A DNA stretch of 22,570 nucleotides from the NCBI GenBank assembly GCA_015259235.1, contig JABZGM010000007.1, positions 1-22,570 of the forward strand, given 5' to 3'. Positions 1-7,750 of this stretch are shown here, one piece after another; position 1 is the first letter of the stretch, and the number at the start of each line of letters is the position of its first letter. The notes beneath the pieces were generated by a model. That model searched no databases and was not told the DNA's origin. It saw only the letters and a list, made by a program, of their open reading frames with translations. Both the position numbers and the translations under genes were made by a program. Source of the stretch: Alloprevotella sp. GTDB taxonomy: Bacteria > Bacteroidota > Bacteroidia > Bacteroidales > Bacteroidaceae.

Positions 1-40
1 GAAATTCTATCCACAGATATTTCACTACAGATTTTTAGTT

Positions 41-81
41 TACGAAGACTACGGCTAAACAGTCGTAACGCCCCCTTCGTA
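41..81 (+). promoter_or_regulatory. Possible structured leader of nrdD
   Basis: Two nested inverted repeats lie upstream of nrdD: TACGAAG (41-47) pairs with CTTCGTA (75-81), and inside it ACGGCT (51-56) pairs with AGTCGT (61-66) using one G-T pair. This could be a leader hairpin or the 3' end structure of an upstream gene outside the window. No convincing TAnnTTTG promoter or NrdR box was seen in positions 1-126. Function is a guess. Confidence 0.25.
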
Positions 82-126
82 CCCTATAAAACTCACATAA
101 CCTAATTCCGTTTTCCCTCTCCTATC

Positions 127-2226
127 ATGTACTCACTCCCTCACACCATCACCAAGCGCAATGGGAAGCCTGAGGCTTTCTCGCTCGAAAAAATCAAAAA
201 TGCTATTCTCAAAGCGGCTGCCGCAACGGGCACCTCGCTCAGTGCCACACAAATGGAGGGGCTTCTCCGTCGATTGCTCTTCACCGACAACATGAGCGTG
301 GAGGAAATCCAAAACCAAGTGGAAATGGCACTCATGGCTGAAGGTCTCTTTGCCACTGCCAAAGCCTTCATTGTCTATCGCAACCAGCACACCGAAGACC
401 GCCAAACCTTGCAAAAGCTCCGCTTCTTGGTGGATTATTGCAACGCAGCAAATGCCGCTAGCGGTTCGAAGTTTGATGCAAACGCCAATGTAGAAAACAA
501 AAACTTGGCTACCCTCATCGGTGAACTTCCCAAAGGCGATTTCATTCGTTTGAACCGCCGTTTGCTCTGCGACCGCCTCAAAGAGATGTATGGCAAGGAA
601 GCTGCTGACCGTTACCTCGACTTGCTCAACCACCACTTCATCTACAAGAACGACGAAACGTCTTTGGCGAACTATTGTGCATCCATCACCATGTATCCTT
701 GGTTGCTCAACGGCACCAAGTCCATCGGTGGCAATTCTTCTGCGCCTACGAATCTAAAATCTTTCTGCGGCGGATTCATCAATATGGTCTTCATCGTGAG
801 TTCTATGCTCAGCGGTGCTTGTGCCACAGTGGAATTCTTGATGTACATGAGCCATTTCTTGGAAAAAGAATATGGCGAAGACTATTATCTCCATGCAGAC
901 GATGTGGTAGACCTCTCCAAACGTCAGCGCACCCTCGACAAGGTCATCACAGATTGTTTTGAACAAATCGTCTACTCTATCAACCAACCCACTGGAGCGC
1001 GCAATTTCCAATCTGTGTTCTGGAACATCTCCTACTACGACCGTCCTTACTTTGAATCTCTCTTTGGAGAATTCATCTTCCCCGACGGCTCTCGTCCTCA
1101 CTGGGAGCCCCTCTCTTGGCTGCAAAAACGCTTCATGAACTGGTTTAATGCCGAACGCACCAAGACCGTCTTGACCTTCCCCGTGGAAACAATGGCTTTG
1201 CTCTGCAAAGATGGCGACGTCATCGACAAAGAATATGGCGATTTCACCGCAGAAATGTATGCGAAGGGACATTCCTTCTTCACCTACATGAGCGACAATG
1301 CCGACTCTCTGGCTAGTTGCTGCCGTTTGCGCAATGAGATCCAAGACAATGGTTTCTCCTACTCTCTCGGTGCAGGTGGTGTGAGCACAGGCTCTAAGTC
1401 AGTGCTTACCGTCAACATCAACCGTTGCGTACAACAAGCCACACGCGAAGGTCGCGACTATGTAGAATACCTCGATAGCATCATCGACCTCATGCACAAG
1501 GCGCAAATGGCTTACAATGCCAACCTCGACTGGATGCGTGAACGCGGACTGCTACCCCTCTTCGATGCTGGCTACATCAACATCAAGCGCCAATATCTCA
1601 CCATCGGGGTGAATGGCATTGTCGAAGCTGCAGAAAGCCTCGGCATCACCATCGGCGACAACGATGAGTATGCTAACTTTGTGGAACGCATCCTCTCGCT
1701 CATCGAACACTACAACAAGAAATATCGTTCTAAAGACTTGCTCTTCAACTGCGAAATGATTCCTGCTGAAAACGTGGGTGTGAAGCATGCGCGCTGGGAT
1801 CGCGAAGATGGTTACTATGTGCCTCGCGATTGCTACAACAGCTACTTCTATGTGGTAGAAAACAAGAACATCGACCCCATCGAGAAGTTCCGCCTCCACG
1901 GTCGTCGCTACATCGACCACCTCACGGGCGGAAGTGCACTGCACTGCAACCTTGAGGAGCACCTTTCACAAGCACAATATCGTCATCTCCTCCGCGTTGC
2001 CGCACAGGAAGGTTGCAACTATTTCACCTTCAACATCCCCAACACACTGTGCAACCACTGCGGACACATCGACAAGCGTTATCTCTCGAAGTGCCCACAC
2101 TGCGAGAGCCAAGATGTGGACTATCTCACACGCATCATTGGTTATCTCAAACGTGTGTCCAACTTCTCCATCGACCGCCAGCGCGAAGCCGAACGCAGAT
2201 ATTATGCGGTGATGCCTAAGAAGTAA
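127..2226 (+). CDS. nrdD: Anaerobic (class III) ribonucleoside-triphosphate reductase
   Basis: This 699-residue cytoplasmic enzyme reduces ribonucleoside triphosphates to deoxyribonucleotides under anoxia, using a glycyl radical. The N-terminus (about residues 5-95) is an ATP-cone regulatory domain, starting with a KRNGKPEAFSLEKI stretch. The finger-loop motif SCCRLRNE carries C398/C399, where the thiyl radical is expected. A C-terminal zinc site is formed by CNHC (C642, C645) and CPHC (C656, C659). The glycyl-radical motif IIGYL places the radical at G672, 27 residues before the end, as is usual in the family. The length is close to the E. coli enzyme. The start is the first ATG after an A/T- and C-rich leader. 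The activase gene nrdG follows 84 bases downstream, beyond a strong hairpin. The identification is secure; the subclass (electron donor) is not resolved here. Confidence 0.97.
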   Translation: MYSLPHTITKRNGKPEAFSLEKIKNAILKAAAATGTSLSATQMEGLLRRLLFTDNMSVEEIQNQVEMALMAEGLFATAKAFIVYRNQHTEDRQTLQKLRFLVDYCNAANAASGSKFDANANVENKNLATLIGELPKGDFIRLNRRLLCDRLKEMYGKEAADRYLDLLNHHFIYKNDETSLANYCASITMYPWLLNGTKSIGGNSSAPTNLKSFCGGFINMVFIVSSMLSGACATVEFLMYMSHFLEKEYGEDYYLHADDVVDLSKRQRTLDKVITDCFEQIVYSINQPTGARNFQSVFWNISYYDRPYFESLFGEFIFPDGSRPHWEPLSWLQKRFMNWFNAERTKTVLTFPVETMALLCKDGDVIDKEYGDFTAEMYAKGHSFFTYMSDNADSLASCCRLRNEIQDNGFSYSLGAGGVSTGSKSVLTVNINRCVQQATREGRDYVEYLDSIIDLMHKAQMAYNANLDWMRERGLLPLFDAGYINIKRQYLTIGVNGIVEAAESLGITIGDNDEYANFVERILSLIEHYNKKYRSKDLLFNCEMIPAENVGVKHARWDREDGYYVPRDCYNSYFYVVENKNIDPIEKFRLHGRRYIDHLTGGSALHCNLEEHLSQAQYRHLLRVAAQEGCNYFTFNIPNTLCNHCGHIDKRYLSKCPHCESQDVDYLTRIIGYLKRVSNFSIDRQREAERRYYAVMPKK

Positions 2227-2228
2227 AG

Positions 2229-2242
2229 CCCAATCGGTCATT
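2229..2242 (+). repeat. Copy of dispersed motif CCCAATCRGTCATT
   Basis: CCCAATCGGTCATT begins three bases after the nrdD stop codon. A 13/14 match lies at 21476-21489, also just after a stop codon, and related copies lie at 21579-21593 (+) and 21753-21767 (-). Role unknown. Confidence 0.5.
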
Positions 2243-2250
2243 CACAACAA

Positions 2251-2287
2251 AAATAAGCCGCGCTCTTTTCAAGCGTGGCTTATTTTT
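2251..2287 (+). terminator. Intrinsic terminator after nrdD
   Basis: A 14-base stem, AAATAAGCCGCGCT (2251-2264) with AGCGTGGCTTATTT (2272-2285), has one G-T pair and a 7-base loop. It ends in a run of five T (2283-2287). It lies 23 bases before the preferred nrdG start, so it may lower nrdG expression relative to nrdD. Confidence 0.85.
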
Positions 2288-2310
2288 CCCACCTATTTAG
2301 GTCTTCCCCT

Positions 2311-2781
2311 ATGCTCAAATACGTCAATCACGACATCGTGTTTCAAGAATTTCCTGACGAGGTTACACTCGCCATCAACCTCTCGCGCTGTCCCTGTGCC
2401 TGTCCAGGGTGTCACAGCACCTATCTGTGGGGAGACAATGGCGAAGAACTCACCTTGGAGCGACTTCGTGCCTTAGCCGAACACTATGGCACCACCATCA
2501 CCTGCCTTTCGCTCATGGGAGGTGACAACGACCCACGAAGTGTTTTGGCGTTACTAGCCACGATTCGGGAAGAATATCCTCACCTCCACACAGGATGGTA
2601 CAGCGGTCGCGACCAACTACCTCTTTTTTTCACGGAATATACTCCTCCCACCTACGTAAAAATCGGAGCGTGGCGAGCAGAATTGGGACCTTTGAGCAGC
2701 AGTTCCACCAACCAACGACTGTATCGCTATGACATAAACGGTAAAAGCGAAGACATCACCCACCGGTTTTGGAAGAAATGA
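2311..2781 (+). CDS. nrdG: Anaerobic ribonucleotide reductase activating protein (radical SAM)
   Basis: This is the iron-sulfur radical-SAM enzyme that makes the glycyl radical on NrdD from S-adenosylmethionine. From the ATG at 2311 it has 156 residues, close to other NrdG proteins. The cluster motif CxxxCxxC is C27, C31, C34 in the stretch SRCPCACPGCH. A GGD motif (LMGGDND) stands where radical-SAM proteins usually have the SAM-binding GGE. An in-frame start at 2275 would lie inside the terminator hairpin, so I prefer 2311, which begins the conserved MLKYVNHDIVFQEFPDEV region. It is the partner of the upstream nrdD, but the hairpin between them suggests either partial read-through or a separate promoter that I could not identify. 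Confidence 0.93.
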   Translation: MLKYVNHDIVFQEFPDEVTLAINLSRCPCACPGCHSTYLWGDNGEELTLERLRALAEHYGTTITCLSLMGGDNDPRSVLALLATIREEYPHLHTGWYSGRDQLPLFFTEYTPPTYVKIGAWRAELGPLSSSSTNQRLYRYDINGKSEDITHRFWKK

Positions 2782-2858
2782 GCAGCAGAACCCCTATGTG
2801 AGTGGAGATAAAAGGTCTATTCTCTCACCACTCGACGCACACGCTAACCAACAAACGG

Positions 2859-2932
2859 AAAAAACAAGCGATGCTTGAAGAAGTTGGCATCTGGAATCCT
2901 ATCCAGACCTCGTCTTCAAGCATCGCTTGTTT
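2859..2932 (-). terminator. Long perfect inverted repeat between convergent genes
   Basis: Positions 2862-2881 and 2913-2932 form a perfect 20-base stem. The 31-base interior holds a second hairpin (TCTGGA 2890-2895 with TCCAGA 2902-2907). On the minus strand it is followed by six T (complement of 2859-2864), so it fits an intrinsic terminator for the CYTH gene. On the plus strand the tail is poor (TTT then GCG), but it lies between convergent nrdG and the CYTH gene and may stop both. Confidence 0.75.
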
Positions 2933-2955
2933 GCGCCTTGTTGTAGAATAGCGTT

Positions 2956-3435
2956 CTACTTCTCAGTGTGCCACTTGCAATAAGGGACTTTGGTGAGCTG
3001 ACTATTATAGTAACGTCTGTCGCCCGTCACTTCTTGCCCCAACCAATTGGGCTTTTCAAAAACAGCATCGGCAGTGGGAAGTTCGATTTCCGCCACGACC
3101 AAACCGGCATTGTCGCCATGGAACTCATCAACTTCAAAGGTAAATTCGCCACACGGCACGAGCCAGCGCGTCTTGTCGATGATTCCTGGCAAACACAACG
3201 GAAGGAGTAATTCGACCTCTTCGAGGGTGATTTCTTTTTCCCACTCCAAGCGCGAAAGACCATTGTCGGTGGAAGCACCTTTGATGGTAAGGAAACCACA
3301 ATCTCCCCAACGACGGATGCGCACGGTGCGACCAGTGTCTACTGAGAGATAGCCTTGTGTGATGCGCACTTGCTCAGTGGCAGGTGTTTGGTAGTCGCCA
3401 ACTACTAAGAATTTACGTTCAATTTCGAGAGCCAT
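2956..3435 (-). CDS. CYTH-domain (triphosphate tunnel) protein
   Basis: This small cytoplasmic protein (159 residues) spans a single CYTH/triphosphate tunnel metalloenzyme domain. The signature ExExK is at the N-terminus (E4, E6, K8 in LEIERKFLV). It is followed by charged beta-strand segments typical of the tunnel: TVRIRRW, GFLTIKG, LEWEKEI, DKTRW, FEVDEF and VVAEIEL. Small bacterial members of this length are inorganic tripolyphosphatases or related phosphohydrolases; adenylate or thiamine-triphosphate activity cannot be excluded. I chose the start at 3435 because the domain begins immediately there; an upstream in-frame ATG at 3486 would add 17 unconserved residues. It is transcribed away from prfB with a 152-base gap and ends at a strong hairpin. 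Family is sure, substrate is not. Confidence 0.9.
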   Translation of the reverse strand: MALEIERKFLVVGDYQTPATEQVRITQGYLSVDTGRTVRIRRWGDCGFLTIKGASTDNGLSRLEWEKEITLEEVELLLPLCLPGIIDKTRWLVPCGEFTFEVDEFHGDNAGLVVAEIELPTADAVFEKPNWLGQEVTGDRRYYNSQLTKVPYCKWHTEK

Positions 3436-3587
3436 AGACAGTATCAGTGTTGAATTTTGAGAAGTCGTAGTGGTTTTCACTATCAATGCGAGAGTTCGTG
3501 CAGAACACGAGATTGAGCGACTGAAACAAAAAACTCCTTCTCGGCAACTATCCGCAGTGGATGTGACGATGAAGGAGTAGTTGCATA

Positions 3588-4703
3588 TTACTCTGGATTT
3601 TCCGCAAATTCCATGAGGTACGCCTTGATGAAACCGTCGATTTTGCCATCCATCACACCATTCACATCGGAAGTTTGGAAGTTGGTGCGGTGATCTTTCA
3701 CACGGCGATCATCGAAGACATAGGAGCGAATTTGCGAACCCCACTCGATTTTCTTCTTACCAGCTTCAATCTTGGCTTGCGCTGCCTTGCGCTTTTGCAG
3801 TTCGCGGTCGTAGAGTTGAGAGCGGAGCAAACGCATCGCATTCTCGCGGTTTTCCAACTGCTTACGACTCTCGGTGTTTTCGATGAGGATTTCTTCCTCT
3901 TCGCCCGTTTCGGGGTCGACATATTGATAGCGCAGACGTACACCGGTCTCCACCTTATTGACGTTCTGACCACCAGCACCACCAGAACGGAAGAGGTCCC
4001 AACTGATTTTGGAGGGATCTACATAGACTTCAATCGTATCGTCCACCAAAGGAGTGACGAAAACAGAGGCAAAGGAGGTCATGCGCTTGCCTTGGGCATT
4101 GTAGGGACTCACACGCACCAAACGGTGCACACCATTTTCGCTCTTGAGGAAACCATAAGCCATATCGCCTTCCACCTCGAAAGTCACGGTCTTGATGCCA
4201 GCTTCATCGCCATCTTGAAGGTTGGCGATGGTGGTTTTGTAGCCATTCGCCTCAGCATAGCGGAGATACATGCGCATGAGCATAGAAGCCCAGTCTTGCG
4301 CCTCCGTGCCACCTGCACCAGAATTGATTTTGACGACGCACGACATCGCATCTTCCTCTTGGCGAAGCATATTCTTCAACTCCAAATCTTCGATAGACGT
4401 CAGCGCACGAGTGTAAGCCTCATCCACTTCCTCCTCAGTCACCATCTCGTCTTTGTAGAACTCAAAAGCCAACTGCAATTCATCTGTCATAGACTTAGCT
4501 TCTTTGTAGCCATCGATCCACTTTTCGAGCCCTTTCACGAGCTTCATTTGTTCCTCAGCGCGAGCGCGGTCGTCCCAAAACGATGGGTCTTGGGTACGAA
4601 TTTGCTCCTCGGAAAGCTGCATCGTCTTAGCGTCGATGTCGAGATAGCGATGGAGCTGCTCCACACGGTCTTGGAGAGCTTTGAGTTGTTCTGCAGTGAT
4701 CAT
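3588..4703 (-). CDS. prfB: Peptide chain release factor 2
   Basis: RF2 recognises UAA and UGA stop codons on the ribosome and triggers release of the finished chain. The protein has 371 residues with the GGQ peptidyl-hydrolysis motif at 244-246 (SGGAGGQNVNK). The codon-reading tripeptide position is S199-P200-Y201 (RVSPYNAQGKR), SPY where E. coli RF2 has SPF; I believe tyrosine here occurs in other Bacteroidota. The frame is continuous: the HRYLDID region around codons 18-24, where many bacteria carry an in-frame UGA and a +1 programmed frameshift, reads CTC GAC without a stop. It lies 73 bases downstream of hisS on the same strand, with a hairpin between them. Confidence 0.96.
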   Translation of the reverse strand: MITAEQLKALQDRVEQLHRYLDIDAKTMQLSEEQIRTQDPSFWDDRARAEEQMKLVKGLEKWIDGYKEAKSMTDELQLAFEFYKDEMVTEEEVDEAYTRALTSIEDLELKNMLRQEEDAMSCVVKINSGAGGTEAQDWASMLMRMYLRYAEANGYKTTIANLQDGDEAGIKTVTFEVEGDMAYGFLKSENGVHRLVRVSPYNAQGKRMTSFASVFVTPLVDDTIEVYVDPSKISWDLFRSGGAGGQNVNKVETGVRLRYQYVDPETGEEEEILIENTESRKQLENRENAMRLLRSQLYDRELQKRKAAQAKIEAGKKKIEWGSQIRSYVFDDRRVKDHRTNFQTSDVNGVMDGKIDGFIKAYLMEFAENPE

Positions 4704-4720
4704 GCAATATCTTGTGCCAA

Positions 4721-4761
4721 TTGTCGCTGCAAAGGCAAAGAGTTCTCCCTTGCAGCGACAA
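4721..4761 (-). terminator. Hairpin between hisS and prfB
   Basis: TTGTCGCTGCAA (4721-4732) and TTGCAGCGACAA (4750-4761) form a perfect 12-base stem. On the minus strand it lies between hisS and prfB but lacks a clear run of T, so it could be a weak terminator, an attenuator or a processing site. Confidence 0.45.
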
Positions 4762-4776
4762 AGATTAGGTTTGAAA

Positions 4777-6141
4777 TTATTGAGCTTGAATGAGCTGAAT
4801 CAGTTGTTCGAGCGACACTTGTTGCTGTTCGCCCGTAGTCATATTCTTGAGCGCGATGAGATTTTGCTCCATTTCGCTTTCGCCCACGAGAGCGACGAAG
4901 GGGATTTGACGAGCGTTGGCATAGTTCATCTGTTTCTTCATCTTCGTTGCATCGGGGAACACCTCGGTGGCAATGCCTGCTTCGCGAGTGGCGCGTGCCA
5001 ACTTCAAGCAGTATGCAGCTTCCTTTTCACCGAAATTGATGAAGAGAAGGTCGACACTTGCTGCGGTGGTCGCAGGATAGAGTTCGAGCTGATTGAGTAC
5101 ATCGTAGATGCGGTCGGCACCAAAAGAGATGCCCACGCCAGAAAGTCCAGGAAGACCGAAGATGCCCGTGAGGTTGTCGTAGCGACCACCGCCCGTGATA
5201 GAACCGATTTCTACGTCGAGAGCTTTCACCTCAAAGATGCAACCGGTGTAGTAGTTCAAACCACGAGCAAGGGTGAGGTCGAGTTCGAGGACATTTTTCA
5301 AAGAACCGTCAAGTGCATTGAGCACAAACTCGAGTTCATCGCAACCCTTCAAGCCCACTTCGCTCGCAGCTAACACTTGGCGCATAGTAGCGATTTTCTC
5401 TGTATTTGAGCCAGAGAGAGAAATGATGGGCTGGAGTGTTTCCACTTGTGTGGCAGAAAGTCCGGCAGCCATCAATTCTTCGTTGACCTTGTCGAGACCA
5501 ATCTTGTCGAGTTTGTCGATGGCTACAGTAATATCAATGATCTTATCGGCTGCACCTAGCACTTCTGCGATACCGGTGAGGAGCTTGCGGTTGTTGATTT
5601 TAATGGCAACACGGATACCAAATCGTGTGAACACTTCATCCACAATCTGCATCAATTCCACCTCGTTGAGGAGAGAATCGCTACCCACTACGTCGGCATC
5701 GCACTGATAAAACTCGCGATAGCGACCTTTCTGCGGACGATCGGCACGCCATACGGGTTGGATTTGGAAGCGTTTGAAGGGAAGCTGGAGTTCTTCGCGG
5801 TGTTGCACTACATAGCGTGCAAAAGGCACGGTGAGATCGTAGCGCAAACCTTTCTCACAAAACTTGGCAGCGAGGGCTGCTGCGGAGTCGGCTTCATATT
5901 GCTCAGTAGATACAGAACGCGTGAAGTCTCCGCTATTGAGAATCTTAAAGAGGAGTTTATCGCCTTCTTCGCCATATTTGCCCATCAGGGTGGAGAGATT
6001 CTCCATGGCAGGCGTTTCGATTTGAGAAAATCCGTAAAGACGATAGACGCTACGGATGGTGTCAAAAATATAGTTGCGACGCGCCATTTCAACAAAGCCG
6101 AAATCGCGTGTACCTTTAGGAATCGAGGGTTTCTGTGCCAT
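4777..6141 (-). CDS. hisS: Histidyl-tRNA synthetase
   Basis: This class II aminoacyl-tRNA synthetase charges tRNA-His. It has 454 residues. The N-terminal KGTRDF segment is typical of HisRS. Class II motif 2 is visible as RADRPQKGRYREFYQCD (roughly residues 130-147). The histidine-specific HisA motif is RGLNYYTGCIFE (about residue 300), followed by GGRYDNL and a class II motif 3 segment, GVGISFGADR. The C-terminal part (VDLLFINFGEKEAAYCLKLAR onward) fits the anticodon-binding domain. The ATG at 6141 directly precedes the conserved MAQKPSIPKGTRDF start. It is probably co-transcribed with prfB downstream, modulated by the hairpin in their 73-base gap. Confidence 0.97.
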   Translation of the reverse strand: MAQKPSIPKGTRDFGFVEMARRNYIFDTIRSVYRLYGFSQIETPAMENLSTLMGKYGEEGDKLLFKILNSGDFTRSVSTEQYEADSAAALAAKFCEKGLRYDLTVPFARYVVQHREELQLPFKRFQIQPVWRADRPQKGRYREFYQCDADVVGSDSLLNEVELMQIVDEVFTRFGIRVAIKINNRKLLTGIAEVLGAADKIIDITVAIDKLDKIGLDKVNEELMAAGLSATQVETLQPIISLSGSNTEKIATMRQVLAASEVGLKGCDELEFVLNALDGSLKNVLELDLTLARGLNYYTGCIFEVKALDVEIGSITGGGRYDNLTGIFGLPGLSGVGISFGADRIYDVLNQLELYPATTAASVDLLFINFGEKEAAYCLKLARATREAGIATEVFPDATKMKKQMNYANARQIPFVALVGESEMEQNLIALKNMTTGEQQQVSLEQLIQLIQAQ

Positions 6142-6271
6142 ATATATTTTAGGCGTTAGTGATTAGAAATGAGACATTATGAGAAAGCGCAGTCCTTATT
6201 ATCTTTGACTCCGCTATGCTCGTGTCTGTATTGCACCAGTCTTTAGCGCGAGGTGTAGCAACAAAATTCTG

Positions 6272-6287
6272 AACATCAACCGATGTT
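6272..6287 (-). terminator. Possible terminator of the EEP-family gene
   Basis: AACATC (6272-6277) and GATGTT (6282-6287) form a short hairpin with a 4-base loop. On the minus strand it is followed by a T-rich stretch (AGAATTTTG). It lies 39 bases past the stop of the secreted nuclease-like gene. The remaining gap to hisS (6142-6325) holds no gene that I can support. Confidence 0.35.
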
Positions 6288-6325
6288 TCGACTCCTATTG
6301 CTACCGCCTAAAGGTAGGGCGCACT

Positions 6326-7465
6326 TTATTTTGCGTCTTTTACCAAGAAAATCTGCGTGGGAAGGTGGTCGGAATAACCATTGATCCATACACCACCAGC
6401 AGTGGTGCGTTTAGGAGTGCCCTTATATTTTCCTTCTTGCTGAAGAAGATAGTCGCGAGAGAACACAGCATTGGTGAGCAGATGCAAACGCTCGGGATGA
6501 GACTTATCGAGAAGACCAGCAGAGAAGATGATTTGATCGAAGAGATTCCACTTGCCACGATAATAAAGTGTGCCAATGCCTTTATTATAGAGCATATCCC
6601 ACCAAGGATTATACAAATCGTCGGGTGAAGTGACGTCCGACTCCTTGTGTTTGGCTCCGAGTGATTCGGGCGCATCTACAGAGGCATTGTTCGGATCGTC
6701 GTTGAGGTCGCCCATGATGACGATGCGCGCACCAGGGTCTTGTGCCAAAAGGGCTTCTTTCAGTTTGCGCACTTGGTAACCTGCACGCTCACGCACAGGA
6801 CTTTGCGCACCACGAGAGGGCCAGTGGTTGACAATGAAATAGAATTTTTCACCTCCTAATTTTCCGCCCACAGTGAGGAAACCACGAGTGGTGTAGGTGG
6901 TATCGCCAATGAGTTCGCCATTCTTGTTGGAATAGGGCTGAATCTTGCCATCTGCTCCCTGATAGAAACCCAAATCAACATTGGGCTGAAGAGAATCGCG
7001 ATAAACGAAAGGTACGAGCATCGCGCTTTCAAGGTGGAAAGCCTTAGGATTGTAGAGCATAGCCACATCGATGCCACGACGGTCGGGACCTTCAAAATGA
7101 ATGGCTTTGTAGCCACGCTTTGCCAAACTAGGTTGCTGAAGAAGGTCACTGAGCACTCGTGCATTCTCCACCTCACTCAAACCAACTACGGCTGCGCCGG
7201 CAGGACATTGGGTAGTTCCCACTTCAGTGCACAGTTCGCTGATGACCTGTGCCATATTGCTGAGCTTGGACTGATACTTATTTTCTGTCCATTGGTAAGA
7301 TCCTGTGGGAAGGAAGTCGTAGTCTTTTTTTCCAGCATCGTGATTGGTGTCGAAAAGGTTTTCTACATTGTAGAAAGCCACTCCATAGAGCACCTTCTTT
7401 TGTGCTGCGGTGCTGAGCTGTCCAGCAAAAATGAGGACAAAAAGAGCCAATATAAATTGCTTCAT
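6326..7465 (-). CDS. Secreted endonuclease/exonuclease/phosphatase family protein
   Basis: This is a 379-residue exported protein of the EEP (DNase I / exonuclease III-like) fold, which hydrolyses phosphodiester or phosphomonoester bonds with a divalent metal. A signal peptide is clear at the N-terminus (hydrophobic KQFILALFVLIFAGQL, then STAAQ). EEP motifs in order: FYNVENLFD, the metal ligand in LSEVEN (E98), DRRGIDVAMLY, VNHWPSR, GDLND (D253, N255), and the catalytic SDH (D366, H367). I chose the ATG at 7465 because it begins the signal peptide; the frame stays open upstream to 7816 but crosses the divergent promoter region. It diverges from the TonB-receptor operon, so it likely works in the periplasm or outside the cell with that system. 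The substrate (DNA, RNA, nucleotide or other phosphoester) cannot be told from sequence. Confidence 0.92.
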   Translation of the reverse strand: MKQFILALFVLIFAGQLSTAAQKKVLYGVAFYNVENLFDTNHDAGKKDYDFLPTGSYQWTENKYQSKLSNMAQVISELCTEVGTTQCPAGAAVVGLSEVENARVLSDLLQQPSLAKRGYKAIHFEGPDRRGIDVAMLYNPKAFHLESAMLVPFVYRDSLQPNVDLGFYQGADGKIQPYSNKNGELIGDTTYTTRGFLTVGGKLGGEKFYFIVNHWPSRGAQSPVRERAGYQVRKLKEALLAQDPGARIVIMGDLNDDPNNASVDAPESLGAKHKESDVTSPDDLYNPWWDMLYNKGIGTLYYRGKWNLFDQIIFSAGLLDKSHPERLHLLTNAVFSRDYLLQQEGKYKGTPKRTTAGGVWINGYSDHLPTQIFLVKDAK

Positions 7466-7492
7466 TGTGAAGTAAAGGAATAAATTACGCAG

Positions 7493-7500
7493 CAAAATTA
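7493..7500 (-). promoter_or_regulatory. Candidate Bacteroidota -7 box for the EEP gene
   Basis: TAATTTTG on the minus strand fits the TAnnTTTG -7 element and lies 28 bases upstream of the ATG at 7465. A clear -33 TTG element was not seen. Confidence 0.4.
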
Positions 7501-7627
7501 CGCAAGATTGTTGGAACACACGCAGTTTGCAAGCTCCGAAATTACTGAAAATCTGAGGAAACATTAAAAAACGCCTTATTAAAGTGCGAAATATGAGCAG
7601 AGAGCCTGCCAATATCGCTTTTTTTTC

Positions 7628-7635
7628 TATCTTTG
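7628..7635 (+). promoter_or_regulatory. Candidate Bacteroidota -7 box for the TonB-receptor operon
   Basis: TATCTTTG matches TAnnTTTG exactly and lies about 115 bases upstream of the receptor start. The -33 element is not obvious. It would give a leader of roughly 110 bases. Confidence 0.5.
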
Positions 7636-7651
7636 CCCTATACATTTTTCG

Positions 7652-7707
7652 CTGCACCTCGCAGTTTTTTTCAACGAGAAGCGACCCTAGATGGTGGTTA
7701 CTTCTCG
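7652..7707 (+). promoter_or_regulatory. Structured leader of the TonB-receptor operon
   Basis: Within the predicted leader, a short stem CTGC/GCAG (7652-7655, 7661-7664) is followed directly by seven T (7665-7671). A second hairpin follows: CGAGAAG (7675-7681) with CTTCTCG (7701-7707). The arrangement could act as an attenuator, but the first stem is only four pairs. Confidence 0.3.
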
Positions 7708-7750
7708 AGACATAGCAAAGACAAACCTCACAATTTACCCTCCCCACTAC

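Noticed and set aside
3675..4793. 372-codon open frame antisense to prfB
   Set aside because: It mirrors prfB, whose motifs are clear, and shows no domain of its own; it reflects codon bias on the other strand.
6200..6207. TATCTTTG promoter-like box on the plus strand
   Set aside because: No plus-strand gene follows and there is no -33 element; likely chance, though a small RNA cannot be excluded.
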